A program made the translations under genes and the position numbers. The notes under the pieces were generated by a model. It was given only the letters and a program-made list of their open reading frames with translations. It did not search any database and had not been told where the DNA came from. A DNA stretch of 64,000 bases from Jeotgalibacillus salarius (GTDB lineage Bacteria; Bacillota; Bacilli; Bacillales; Jeotgalibacillaceae), in the NCBI RefSeq assembly GCF_004405125.1, contig NZ_SORX01000009.1, positions 29,871 to 93,870 on the forward strand. Direction: 5' to 3'. Of the stretch, positions 57,367 through 64,000 are shown one piece after another (position 1 is the stretch's first letter; every line of letters begins with the position of its first letter).

Positions 57367-58653
57367 TTACAGCTGTGAAAATGCAAAATCGACTGCTTTA
57401 AGTGTTTGGAGAACATCGTCTTCAGTATGTTCGGTTGTTAAAAACCAGGCTTCATATTTAGATGGGGCAAGGTTGATTCCCTGCTCGAGCATTAATTTGA
57501 AGAAGCGGGCAAAGATTTCACCATCAGTTGCTTCTGCCTGCTCATAATTCACAACTTTTTCATCTGTGAAATATATTGTCAGTGCGCCTTTTAAACGGTT
57601 AATCGTGATCGTCACATCATGTTTGTCAGCAGATGAGAGAATTCCTTCTTCAAGGATTTTTCCAAGACGGTCCATTTCTTCATAGACCCCAGGCTGCTTC
57701 AAAACTTCAAGACAAGCAATGCCTGCCTGGATTGATGCAGGATTACCAGCCATTGTTCCTGCCTGATAAGCTGGTCCGAGCGGTGCGATTTGCTCCATAA
57801 TGTCAACACGGCCACCGTATGCGCCAATCGGAAGACCGCCACCAATAATTTTACCCATCGCTGTCAGGTCTGGTTTGATATCAAGGAAATCCTGTGCGCC
57901 GCCATACATGAATCGGAATGCAGTAATCACTTCATCATAGATCACAAGTGCACCTGCTTGATGAGTCAATTCATTGACCTGCTTCAGAAACCCTTCTTTT
58001 GGTTCAACAATGCCAAAGTTCCCGACAATCGGTTCGACGAGTACGCCGGCAATTTCATCACCCCATCGTTCAAGCGCTTCTTTAAATGGTTCAATGTCAT
58101 TGAAAGGTACTGTGATGACTTCACTGGCAATATTCTTCGTCACACCAGCTGAATCCGGGGTGCCTAACGTTGCCGGACCTGATCCTGCAGCAACAAGTAC
58201 TAAGTCGGAATGACCGTGGTAACAGCCGGCAAACTTAATGATCTTATCTCTGCCTGTATAAGCTCTGGCTACGCGGATTGTCGTCATCACTGCTTCAGTG
58301 CCCGAGTTTACGAAACGGACTTTTTCCATAGCAGGCATAGCTTCTTTCAGCATTTTTGCAAACGTAACTTCATGCTTCGTTGGTGTCCCATACAGTACAC
58401 CGGTTTCAGCAGCATGTGTAATGGCTTTTGTAATGTGCGGGTGCGCATGACCGGTAATAATCGGTCCATAGGCAGCAAGGTAGTCGATGTACTTGTTACC
58501 ATCAACATCCCAAAAATATGCGCCTTTTCCTCTTTCCATTGCAACAGGGGATCCGCCGCCTACTGCTTTATAGGATCTCGATGGACTGTTCACACCGCCT
58601 ACAATATGTTCAAGTGCTTCACTATGTAGCGATTCAGAATTCGTATGCTTCAT
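57367..58653 (-). CDS. gsaB: Glutamate-1-semialdehyde 2,1-aminomutase, GsaB type
   Basis: 428 residues. Class III aminotransferase fold: [20 protein letters not shown] at the start, [21 protein letters not shown], and the PLP lysine in [14 protein letters not shown] (about residue 267). The enzyme makes 5-aminolevulinate for haem. In Bacillus a second copy (hemL) sits in the hem operon; this one, by position (ygaE-gsaB-bcp), is the gsaB paralogue. ATG 58653 follows AGGAGG. Divergent from the channel-like gene. Confidence 0.94.
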   Translation of the reverse strand: MKHTNSESLHSEALEHIVGGVNSPSRSYKAVGGGSPVAMERGKGAYFWDVDGNKYIDYLAAYGPIITGHAHPHITKAITHAAETGVLYGTPTKHEVTFAKMLKEAMPAMEKVRFVNSGTEAVMTTIRVARAYTGRDKIIKFAGCYHGHSDLVLVAAGSGPATLGTPDSAGVTKNIASEVITVPFNDIEPFKEALERWGDEIAGVLVEPIVGNFGIVEPKEGFLKQVNELTHQAGALVIYDEVITAFRFMYGGAQDFLDIKPDLTAMGKIIGGGLPIGAYGGRVDIMEQIAPLGPAYQAGTMAGNPASIQAGIACLEVLKQPGVYEEMDRLGKILEEGILSSADKHDVTITINRLKGALTIYFTDEKVVNYEQAEATDGEIFARFFKLMLEQGINLAPSKYEAWFLTTEHTEDDVLQTLKAVDFAFSQL

Positions 58654-58732
58654 TTTAGTTCCTCCTGTCATTGAGTCTTCCGTATTGTAATATGATCAAA
58701 ATAGATCTGCAAACTAAAGGAGTGTGCATGTT

Positions 58733-59137
58733 ATGGGGTGGCTGCTCATTTTTGCAACAATCACCATTATGGTATTCTCAGTAAAAACTTTATTAAAGCT
58801 TCCCTGGGAAGGATACTTATTCTCACTAAGAAATTTCCTTTACATCAGCTTAACATATACAGTTTTGTTAATAGGCTTTGCTGTCATTTATACAGTCATG
58901 CAGGTGGAAGGTTTGAAAGTGGTTACACCTGTGGAAACTCAACCCTTCTGGCAACTGTTCATGTCGATGCTGTACTTCAGTGCCATGATGCTTTTTTCAG
59001 TAGGAAACGGAGAGCTGATTCCTGAGGGAGCCGGCAGGGCAGTGGCAGTGGCAGCAGCATTTTTAGGACAGGTTCTTCCAGTCACAGTCATATGGACACT
59101 GATTGCAAATGCTGACCGTCAAACTTTTGAAAAGTAA
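58733..59137 (+). CDS. Small ion-channel-like membrane protein
   Basis: 134 residues, with about four hydrophobic segments (residues 1-17, 33-55, 76-94, 100-125). In the third, LFSVGNGELIPEG resembles the pore loop of two-helix potassium channels, where TVGYGD is usual; the Tyr and Asp are replaced by Asn and Glu. Ion conduction is thus uncertain. ATG 58733 is 10 bases after AAAGGAG. It sits between gsaB and bcp. Confidence 0.7.
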   Translation: MGWLLIFATITIMVFSVKTLLKLPWEGYLFSLRNFLYISLTYTVLLIGFAVIYTVMQVEGLKVVTPVETQPFWQLFMSMLYFSAMMLFSVGNGELIPEGAGRAVAVAAAFLGQVLPVTVIWTLIANADRQTFEK

Positions 59138-59185
59138 CAAGCGGTTCGTTATGCTGTAATTATGAAAACATAAGGAGGTTTTTTC

Positions 59186-59656
59186 GTGACTGCAGCTAAA
59201 GGACAAAAAGCACCTGATTTCACATTAAAAACTCAGGACGGTACAGAAGTATCACTATCTGATTATATTGGAAAGAAACAGGTTGTACTATATTTTTACC
59301 CGAAAGACATGACGCCTGGATGTACAACACAGGCATGTGATTTCCGGGACAATCATCAGTCGTTTGAAGAACTGGATGCTGTCATTTTGGGAATCAGTCC
59401 CGACCCTGAAGAAAAACATAAAAAATTTGCTGACAAACATGATCTGCCATTCACTTTACTGGTCGATGAAGATCATAAAGTCGCAGAAGACTATGATGTA
59501 TGGCAACTTAAAAAGAATTTTGGTAAAGAATACATGGGAATTGTCCGCTCGACATTTGCGATTGATAAAGATGGAACAATTATGAATGAATGGCGTGGTG
59601 TCAGAGTGAAAGGACATGTAGAAGAAACCCTTCAATTCCTGAAAGACCATCGTTAA
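59186..59656 (+). CDS. bcp: Thioredoxin-dependent thiol peroxidase Bcp (PrxQ)
   Basis: 156 residues. The peroxidatic Cys and resolving Cys are in DMTPGCTTQACDFRD (C-x4-C, PrxQ type). GISPDPEEKHKKFADKHDLP and VRSTFAIDKDG follow. It reduces H2O2 and organic peroxides in the cytoplasm. The start is GTG 59186 after AAGGAGG. It stands near perR; no PerR box was found at its own start. Confidence 0.95.
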   Translation: MTAAKGQKAPDFTLKTQDGTEVSLSDYIGKKQVVLYFYPKDMTPGCTTQACDFRDNHQSFEELDAVILGISPDPEEKHKKFADKHDLPFTLLVDEDHKVAEDYDVWQLKKNFGKEYMGIVRSTFAIDKDGTIMNEWRGVRVKGHVEETLQFLKDHR

Positions 59657-59722
59657 TCAAAAAAACGCACGAAACAGACAAATCACTAATCATGTAAAAA
59701 CTTAATATTTTAGCAAATGAAA

Positions 59723-59767
59723 AGAAGAAGAAGATGCTCTCAGTTTCATGAGCATTTTCTTCTTTTT
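59723..59767 (+). terminator. Terminator after bcp
   Basis: AGAAGAAGAAGATGCTC and GAGCATTTTCTTCTTTTT, loop about 10 bases. Confidence 0.8.
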
Positions 59768-59803
59768 AATTACATGTAAATTTATAAGAAACTTAGGTTT
59801 ATT

Positions 59804-59905
59804 GAAGTGGAAGGCGGGCACTGCGGGACGATTAGACTGTCAGCTGAGACCCCGCAGGCTGACTAAGTGCATGCCGTCCGGAAAGCCTCCTGCTGGAACT
59901 TAAAT
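59804..59905 (+). repeat. GC-rich interspersed repeat, copy F (short)
   Basis: About 100 bp. GAAGTGGAAGGCGGGC...AGCTGAGACCCCGCAGGC...GCCGTCCGGAAAGCC. It lies with the bcp terminator in the 440-bp gap 59657-60096; nothing else is recognised there. Confidence 0.65.
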
Positions 59906-60096
59906 GAATCGGACGCATTTACAAGACTTTTTCTGTAGCTCGGATCAGTGTGTATTTTTTAAATCATATGAATATTGTTTTTATTATGGATATTTCTGTA
60001 AGGGTTTAAATTTACATAATCAATCATTATAATAGCTTTACCTGTCGTCAGGTAAGTTTTTAGAAAATTGATTCTTGTGAAAAAGTGGGGGATTCT

Positions 60097-61671
60097 ATGG
60101 ACGCTACAAAAAAGCGAGGTTTTTTTACCAAAGGGCTTGATGGAATCGAGCGCGTTGGTAACAAGCTTCCTCATCCAGTAACGCTGTTCTTCCTTTTTGC
60201 AGCGATGGTCGTATTAGCTTCAGCACTTGGTTCAGCGTTAGGCTGGACGGTTGAAAATGCTGAAGGTGAAGAGATTGCAGTTTTTAATCTCTTAAGCTCT
60301 GAAGGTATTCTGTATATGTTTGAATCAGCAGTGACAAACTTTACAGGATTCGCACCATTAGGGACAGTACTTGTGACAATGCTCGGTATTGGTATTGCTG
60401 AAAGATCAGGATTAATTTCAGCTGCACTGAAAGCACTTGTTACATCAGTTCCGAAACAGCTGTTAACAGCAGCACTTGTATTCGGCGGTATTATGTCGTC
60501 AATGGCTGCTGATGCGGGTTATGTTGTACTTACTCCACTTGGAGCGGTATTATTCGCCGGTCTTGGCCGTCATCCATTGGCAGGTCTGGCAGCAGCATTC
60601 GCTGGTGTATCAGCAGGTTTCTCAGCAAACCTTCTCGTTACATCACTAGATCCACTTTTAGGTGACCTGACAATTGCAGCGGCAGCAACAATTGATGCTG
60701 GTTATGCTGAAGGTATGAACATCTTAATGAACTATTACTTTATGATTGCATCAGTTGTGCTTTTGACAATTGCAGGTACATTTGTCACTGAAAAGATCGT
60801 AGAGCCGCGTCTTGGAACTTATAAAGGAACTTACGCTGGTGAAGAAGGCGAAGACATGACAACCGTTCGTCCAGAGGAGAAAAAAGGTCTATGGGCAGCA
60901 CTTGCTTCAATCATCGTTACTTCTGCACTGATTGCTTTATTGGTTGTGCCATCCTGGGGACCGCTTCGTGCAGGACTTCCGAATGATGAAATTCTTTCAG
61001 CGCCGTTCTTCCAGACGCTTGTGCCGATTCTGTTTATCTTCTTCCTGATCCCTGGACTTGTATTTGGTCTCGTAACGAAGAAGATTAAAAATGATTCGGA
61101 TGTTGCCGAACAGATGGGCGATACTATGGCGACAATGGGAATGTACATTGTACTTGCCTTTGCAGCAGGTCAGTTTGTTGCTTACTTCAACACCAGTAAT
61201 CTTGGTCAGATCTTTGCTTACAACGCAGCAGGCTGGTTAAGTGAAGCTGGACTGGATGGTATGCTACTCGTACTTGCCTTTATGTTCGTAGTCGGATTGA
61301 TTAATCTCTTTATCGGTTCATCTTCTGCTAAATGGGCATTCATGGCGCCGGTATTTGTACCGATCATGATGCAGCTTGGATATGCACCTGAATTCACTCA
61401 GGTTCTATACCGTATTGCAGATTCAACAACAAACATTATTTCACCGTTAATGCCTTACTTCGCGATTGTTATTGCTTTTGCACAAAAGTATGACAAGAAG
61501 GTTGGAATCGGTACGCTGATTTCAACAATGATTCCGTATACGATTGTATTTTCAATCGTTTGGGTGCTAATGCTTCTTGCATTCATGTACTTCCCTGGTA
61601 TCGAAATAGGACGAATTGATATTCCGCCACTAGATCTCGGACCGGGTGCTAACATTTTCTATAACAATTAA
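60097..61671 (+). CDS. AbgT-family transporter
   Basis: 524 residues with 12-13 hydrophobic segments. Signatures: GNKLPHPVTLFFLFAAMV, ADAGYVVLTPLGA, AGVSAGFSANLLVTSLDPLL, FIGSSSAKWAFMAPVFVP and SPLMPYFAI. Family members take up p-aminobenzoyl-glutamate or export sulfonamides. The start ATG 60097 follows GTGGGGGA; the GTG at 60085 is in frame. It interrupts the bcp-perR neighbourhood relative to B. subtilis. Confidence 0.92.
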   Translation: MDATKKRGFFTKGLDGIERVGNKLPHPVTLFFLFAAMVVLASALGSALGWTVENAEGEEIAVFNLLSSEGILYMFESAVTNFTGFAPLGTVLVTMLGIGIAERSGLISAALKALVTSVPKQLLTAALVFGGIMSSMAADAGYVVLTPLGAVLFAGLGRHPLAGLAAAFAGVSAGFSANLLVTSLDPLLGDLTIAAAATIDAGYAEGMNILMNYYFMIASVVLLTIAGTFVTEKIVEPRLGTYKGTYAGEEGEDMTTVRPEEKKGLWAALASIIVTSALIALLVVPSWGPLRAGLPNDEILSAPFFQTLVPILFIFFLIPGLVFGLVTKKIKNDSDVAEQMGDTMATMGMYIVLAFAAGQFVAYFNTSNLGQIFAYNAAGWLSEAGLDGMLLVLAFMFVVGLINLFIGSSSAKWAFMAPVFVPIMMQLGYAPEFTQVLYRIADSTTNIISPLMPYFAIVIAFAQKYDKKVGIGTLISTMIPYTIVFSIVWVLMLLAFMYFPGIEIGRIDIPPLDLGPGANIFYNN

Positions 61672-61677
61672 AGATTC

Positions 61678-61709
61678 AAAAAGGACTCCGATTTTCCGGA
61701 GTCCTTTTT
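61678..61709 (+). terminator. Terminator after AbgT-family gene
   Basis: GGACTCCG and CGGAGTCC around ATTTTC, with A-run and T-run. Confidence 0.9.
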
Positions 61710-61729
61710 GTTTTCCTACCTATATATAT

Positions 61730-61759
61730 TTGACAAATATAATTAGCGGCAGTTACACT
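61730..61759 (+). promoter_or_regulatory. perR promoter
   Basis: TTGACA (61730-61735), 18 bases, TACACT (61754-61759). Confidence 0.6.
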
Positions 61760-61761
61760 AT

Positions 61762-61776
61762 TTATAAAGATTATAA
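61762..61776. promoter_or_regulatory. PerR box upstream of perR
   Basis: TTATAAAGATTATAA matches the TTATAAT-N-ATTATAA consensus at all but one position and overlaps the expected transcript start. Confidence 0.8.
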
Positions 61777-61803
61777 AGTAAGACTTTATATAGAAAGAGG
61801 TGC

Positions 61804-62250
61804 ATGGCGGTGTCAGAATTGCAATTAAGAGATGCTTTAGATTCGCTAAAAGGGACCGGAGTACGTATTACTCCTCAGCGTCATGCGATTTTGGAATATC
61901 TTGTAGGCGCTATGTCACACCCGACTGCCGATGAAATTTATAAAGCACTTGAAGGTAAGTTTCCAAATATGAGTGTGGCGACCGTTTACAATAATTTACG
62001 CGTTTTTCGTGAGGTAGGACTTGTAAAAGAGCTTACTTACGGAGATTCATCGAGTCGTTTTGATTTTGTGACAACTGATCACTATCATGCGATTTGTGAA
62101 GATTGCGGAAAAATTGTAGATTTCCATTATCCTGGCTTGGATGAGGTTGAGCATTTAGCTTCTCACGTAACAGGTTTTAAAGTGAATAATCACCGCATGG
62201 AAGTATATGGTACATGTCGTGATTGTGAAGCCAAAGCAGGCGCTCACTAA
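61804..62250 (+). CDS. perR: Peroxide-sensing repressor PerR (Fur family)
   Basis: 148 residues. A winged helix ([10 protein letters not shown]) is followed by the dimerisation domain. The regulatory metal site (His in MSHPTADE, His/Asp around [13 protein letters not shown]) and the structural zinc cysteines CEDC and CRDC are present. Oxidation of the metal-binding histidines by H2O2 releases DNA. ATG 61804 is given; GTG 61810 is in frame, has better spacing to GAGG, and reproduces B. subtilis PerR numbering (H37), so the true start may be there. A PerR box upstream implies autoregulation. Confidence 0.95.
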   Translation: MAVSELQLRDALDSLKGTGVRITPQRHAILEYLVGAMSHPTADEIYKALEGKFPNMSVATVYNNLRVFREVGLVKELTYGDSSSRFDFVTTDHYHAICEDCGKIVDFHYPGLDEVEHLASHVTGFKVNNHRMEVYGTCRDCEAKAGAH

Positions 62251-62259
62251 TACAAGGCA

Positions 62260-62302
62260 AAAAAACAGCCTCCTTTTCAATTGAGAAGAAGGCTGTTTTT
62301 TT
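62260..62302. terminator. Bidirectional terminator between perR and ygzB
   Basis: AAAAAACAGCC and GGCTGTTTTTTT. Confidence 0.85.
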
Positions 62303-62308
62303 ATTTAC

Positions 62309-62683
62309 TTAACTCTCGGTTGAACCGGAAGTTTGTTTTTTCTTCTTATTGTAATCTTCATTAAACTCTTTGCCGTCAAGATCCGGATCGAGTGTAAGAG
62401 GTTCGCGGCAATGCATACACATATCTACACGACCGAGCACTTTAGTCGGCTTGTCACAGTTCGGGCATGTGACAACGACTGCTTTTGTTGAAAGCATACC
62501 GATCCAGAAATACACAACCATACTGAAAAGAATAGACAGCATTCCAAGAGAAATGAAAATCAGCATAATGATAGGATTGTCTCTAAAGAAAATTCCACCG
62601 TACATAATGATGACTCCGAAAAAAATAAGACCAAGAGCAAATGAACGGATTTTGTTAATTTTATTTGAATAAGCTTTTGCCAT
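62309..62683 (-). CDS. ygzB: YgzB-like membrane protein with zinc ribbon
   Basis: 124 residues. Two membrane helices (about 14-30 and 38-60) precede a cytoplasmic zinc ribbon (CPNC...CMHC, about 73-93) and a polar tail. Function unknown. It starts at ATG 62683 after CAGGAGGG. In B. subtilis ygzB also lies next to perR and ahead of ygxA. Confidence 0.9.
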   Translation of the reverse strand: MAKAYSNKINKIRSFALGLIFFGVIIMYGGIFFRDNPIIMLIFISLGMLSILFSMVVYFWIGMLSTKAVVVTCPNCDKPTKVLGRVDMCMHCREPLTLDPDLDGKEFNEDYNKKKKQTSGSTES

Positions 62684-62836
62684 AATTGTCCCTCCTGAAC
62701 TTTTACTATATCATAGAAACTTGTAAACAAAATAATGAAATCGTGACGGATTATTTAAGAAAACACATGAAGGAAATCAAGACCTTTTGTCGAATACATG
62801 TAGGGAAGCAACTTAAAAGAGAAGGAGCTACAGTGT

Positions 62837-63697
62837 ATGGAAGATATATTGCGTCCAATTTATCAGGAACGGGCCAGTCAGACAAACACCCTTGGCATCG
62901 TCATTATGGAAAAGCGTGATAAAAAAAGCCCGATTACCGATACTTTTGATACGATACTTTTAATCATCGTGAAAGAATCTGAAAACCCGATTTTTATTAA
63001 ACACTACACATACGAAGACAAAAAAGCTGCTATGCATGTTGTTACTGAAGAGCGTCTGAGAGAATGGCTGCTTCTTGGCAGTAATCGTAAAGTAGTTGAC
63101 TGGATTCTAAACGGACAGGCAGTTTTTGATCGTAATGAGTTTATTGATCAACTGCGTCAGGAATTAAAAGATTTTCCGTTTTATGGACGAAAGATTAAAA
63201 TGGGAATTGAATTCGCTAAGTTAATCAGAAGATATATGGATGGAAAATCATTCTTTGAATCTAAGCATTTCCTAGATGCTTATAATCATGTTGTCCATTC
63301 ACTCCATCATTTAGCACGACTGGCTGTCATCGAAAATGGATTTCATCCTGAAGTAACTGTATGGAATCAGGTTAGACAAATTGAACCTGAAATTTATAAG
63401 CTTTATGAAGAGCTGGTTAACAGTGAAGAAAGTCTGGAAAAACGTCTTGAACTGTTATTCCTGGCAAGTGAATTTTTGATTCATTCTAGAATGGAAGTCG
63501 GAGCGGGCCACTTAATTAGTGTAATGGAAGAGAAAGAAAGCTGGAGTTTTCAGGAACTTCATTTACACGAGGAACTAAATTACTATTCGGTTGATCTGGC
63601 AGTAATGCTTGAATTCCTTCTTGATAAAGGAAAAATTCATACCCAGCCGATTGAAACAAAAGGTAAAGGGATCTACCACAGACACTATTATGTATAG
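62837..63697 (+). CDS. ygxA: Nucleotidyltransferase-like protein YgxA
   Basis: 286 residues, soluble. An N-terminal nucleotidyltransferase-like fold (DTFDTILLIIVKESENP) lacks an obvious GS...DxD site. It is followed by a HEPN-like helical part (SFFESKHFLDAYNHVVHSLHHLA) and a C-terminal domain. It is the gene immediately before an rRNA operon, exactly as ygxA before rrnD. ATG 62837 follows GAAGGAG. Confidence 0.92.
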   Translation: MEDILRPIYQERASQTNTLGIVIMEKRDKKSPITDTFDTILLIIVKESENPIFIKHYTYEDKKAAMHVVTEERLREWLLLGSNRKVVDWILNGQAVFDRNEFIDQLRQELKDFPFYGRKIKMGIEFAKLIRRYMDGKSFFESKHFLDAYNHVVHSLHHLARLAVIENGFHPEVTVWNQVRQIEPEIYKLYEELVNSEESLEKRLELLFLASEFLIHSRMEVGAGHLISVMEEKESWSFQELHLHEELNYYSVDLAVMLEFLLDKGKIHTQPIETKGKGIYHRHYYV

Positions 63698-63701
63698 CAG
63701 C

Positions 63702-63730
63702 AAAAGGAGCAGATCAAAGTCTGCTCCTTT
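63702..63730 (+). terminator. ygxA terminator
   Basis: AAAGGAGCAGA and TCTGCTCCTTT around a 6-base loop. Confidence 0.8.
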
Positions 63731-63779
63731 ACTATGTATCTTCTGGAAACATGTTTTTGAAAAACTTTTTAAAAAACTA

Positions 63780-63808
63780 TTGATCTTTTTTGAAACCCTT
63801 GTTAAGAT
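63780..63808 (+). promoter_or_regulatory. rRNA operon promoter P1
   Basis: TTGATC (63780-63785), 17 bases, TAAGAT (63803-63808). Confidence 0.65.
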
Positions 63809-63865
63809 AGTAAACGTCGCTGATGAGGCGGCAACAACACGACAAAATAAAATTTAAAAAACTTA

Positions 63866-63895
63866 TTGACGCATCGAAATAAATTATGCTAATAT
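63866..63895 (+). promoter_or_regulatory. rRNA operon promoter P2
   Basis: TTGACG (63866-63871), 18 bases, TAATAT (63890-63895). The downstream leader contains CTTGAAAACTAAACAACC, the conserved stretch before Bacillus 16S genes. Confidence 0.75.
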
Positions 63896-63899
63896 AAGA

Positions 63900-64000
63900 A
63901 AGTCGCTTGAGAGAGCAACGCCGCATTTCTTCCTTTTAAAGAAGCGAAGCGGAAAGAAGTACTTGAACCTTGAAAACTAAACAACCAAACGTCAACGTTT
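63900..64000 (+). other. 16S rRNA operon leader (16S gene begins beyond the window)
   Basis: GTCGCTTGAGAGAGC, then a hairpin-rich stretch and CTTGAAAACTAAACAACC near the window end. The mature 16S sequence itself is not reached. Confidence 0.8.

Overview
The window is chromosome from a low-GC, endospore-forming, flagellated Bacillales (Firmicutes) bacterium. The reasons are a gamma-type SASP (sspE) behind a SigG-like promoter, a PdaA-type spore-cortex deacetylase, FabL, a single-domain bacterial nitric oxide synthase, MreBH, motAB behind a near-perfect SigD promoter, and strong AGGAGG ribosome binding sites. Gene order in the right half follows the B. subtilis yfk-yfj-yfh-yga region up to the rrnD operon. 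The genus cannot be fixed from the sequence alone; a Jeotgalibacillus- or Bacillus-like relative would fit.

Layout. 1-4.1 kb: a cell-envelope stress operon (small membrane protein cut by the window edge, PspA/LiaH, LiaF, LiaS, LiaR) and a DUF1349 protein. 4.1-7.2 kb: carbonic anhydrase, an exported MsrA-MsrB fusion, a GyrI-like protein and QueF. 7.2-12.0 kb: an AT-rich islet with decayed coding remnants, a 16-bp inverted repeat, an HNH protein with eleven exact 15-residue repeats, a GmrSD-type DUF262/DUF1524 protein and a possible free-standing small RNA. 12.0-14.0 kb: a tightly coupled ATP-grasp/esterase pair on the minus strand. 14.2-25.6 kb: a hidden 50-residue gene plus DUF421, YitT, NOS, MreBH, a lipoprotein/chemoreceptor pair, a thioesterase, a hidden 47-residue membrane protein, AmpS and MotAB. 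25.6-38.4 kb: two AGCS symporters, a methyltransferase, a DJ-1 protein, a second chemoreceptor, the yfkK-yfkJ-yfkI-yfkH-like set (with an apparently dead phosphatase), a P1B-type metal ATPase behind a Fur-like box, an MFS transporter and an OsmC protein. 38.7-49.9 kb: class I fumarase with a cre site, PdaA, AlkA-type glycosylase, rRNA methyltransferase, aldehyde dehydrogenase, YfhF, RecX, an SDR, YfhH and YfhJ, interspersed with GC-rich repeats. 49.9-64 kb: YfhP, MutY-FabL, SspE, YgaB, NtdP, YgaD, YgaE, GsaB, a channel-like protein, Bcp, an AbgT transporter, PerR (with a PerR box), YgzB, YgxA, and then tandem promoters leading into an rRNA operon that starts beyond the window.

Shared functions. 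Oxidative and metal stress recurs (PerR, Bcp, MsrAB, OsmC, a P1B-type ATPase, NOS). Motility is represented by MotAB and two chemoreceptors with SigD-like promoters, and sporulation by SspE and PdaA. The least explained parts are the 7.2-12 kb islet, the ATP-grasp/esterase pair, the dead phosphatase in the yfkJ position, the channel-like protein with an altered filter, and three classes of non-coding repeat.
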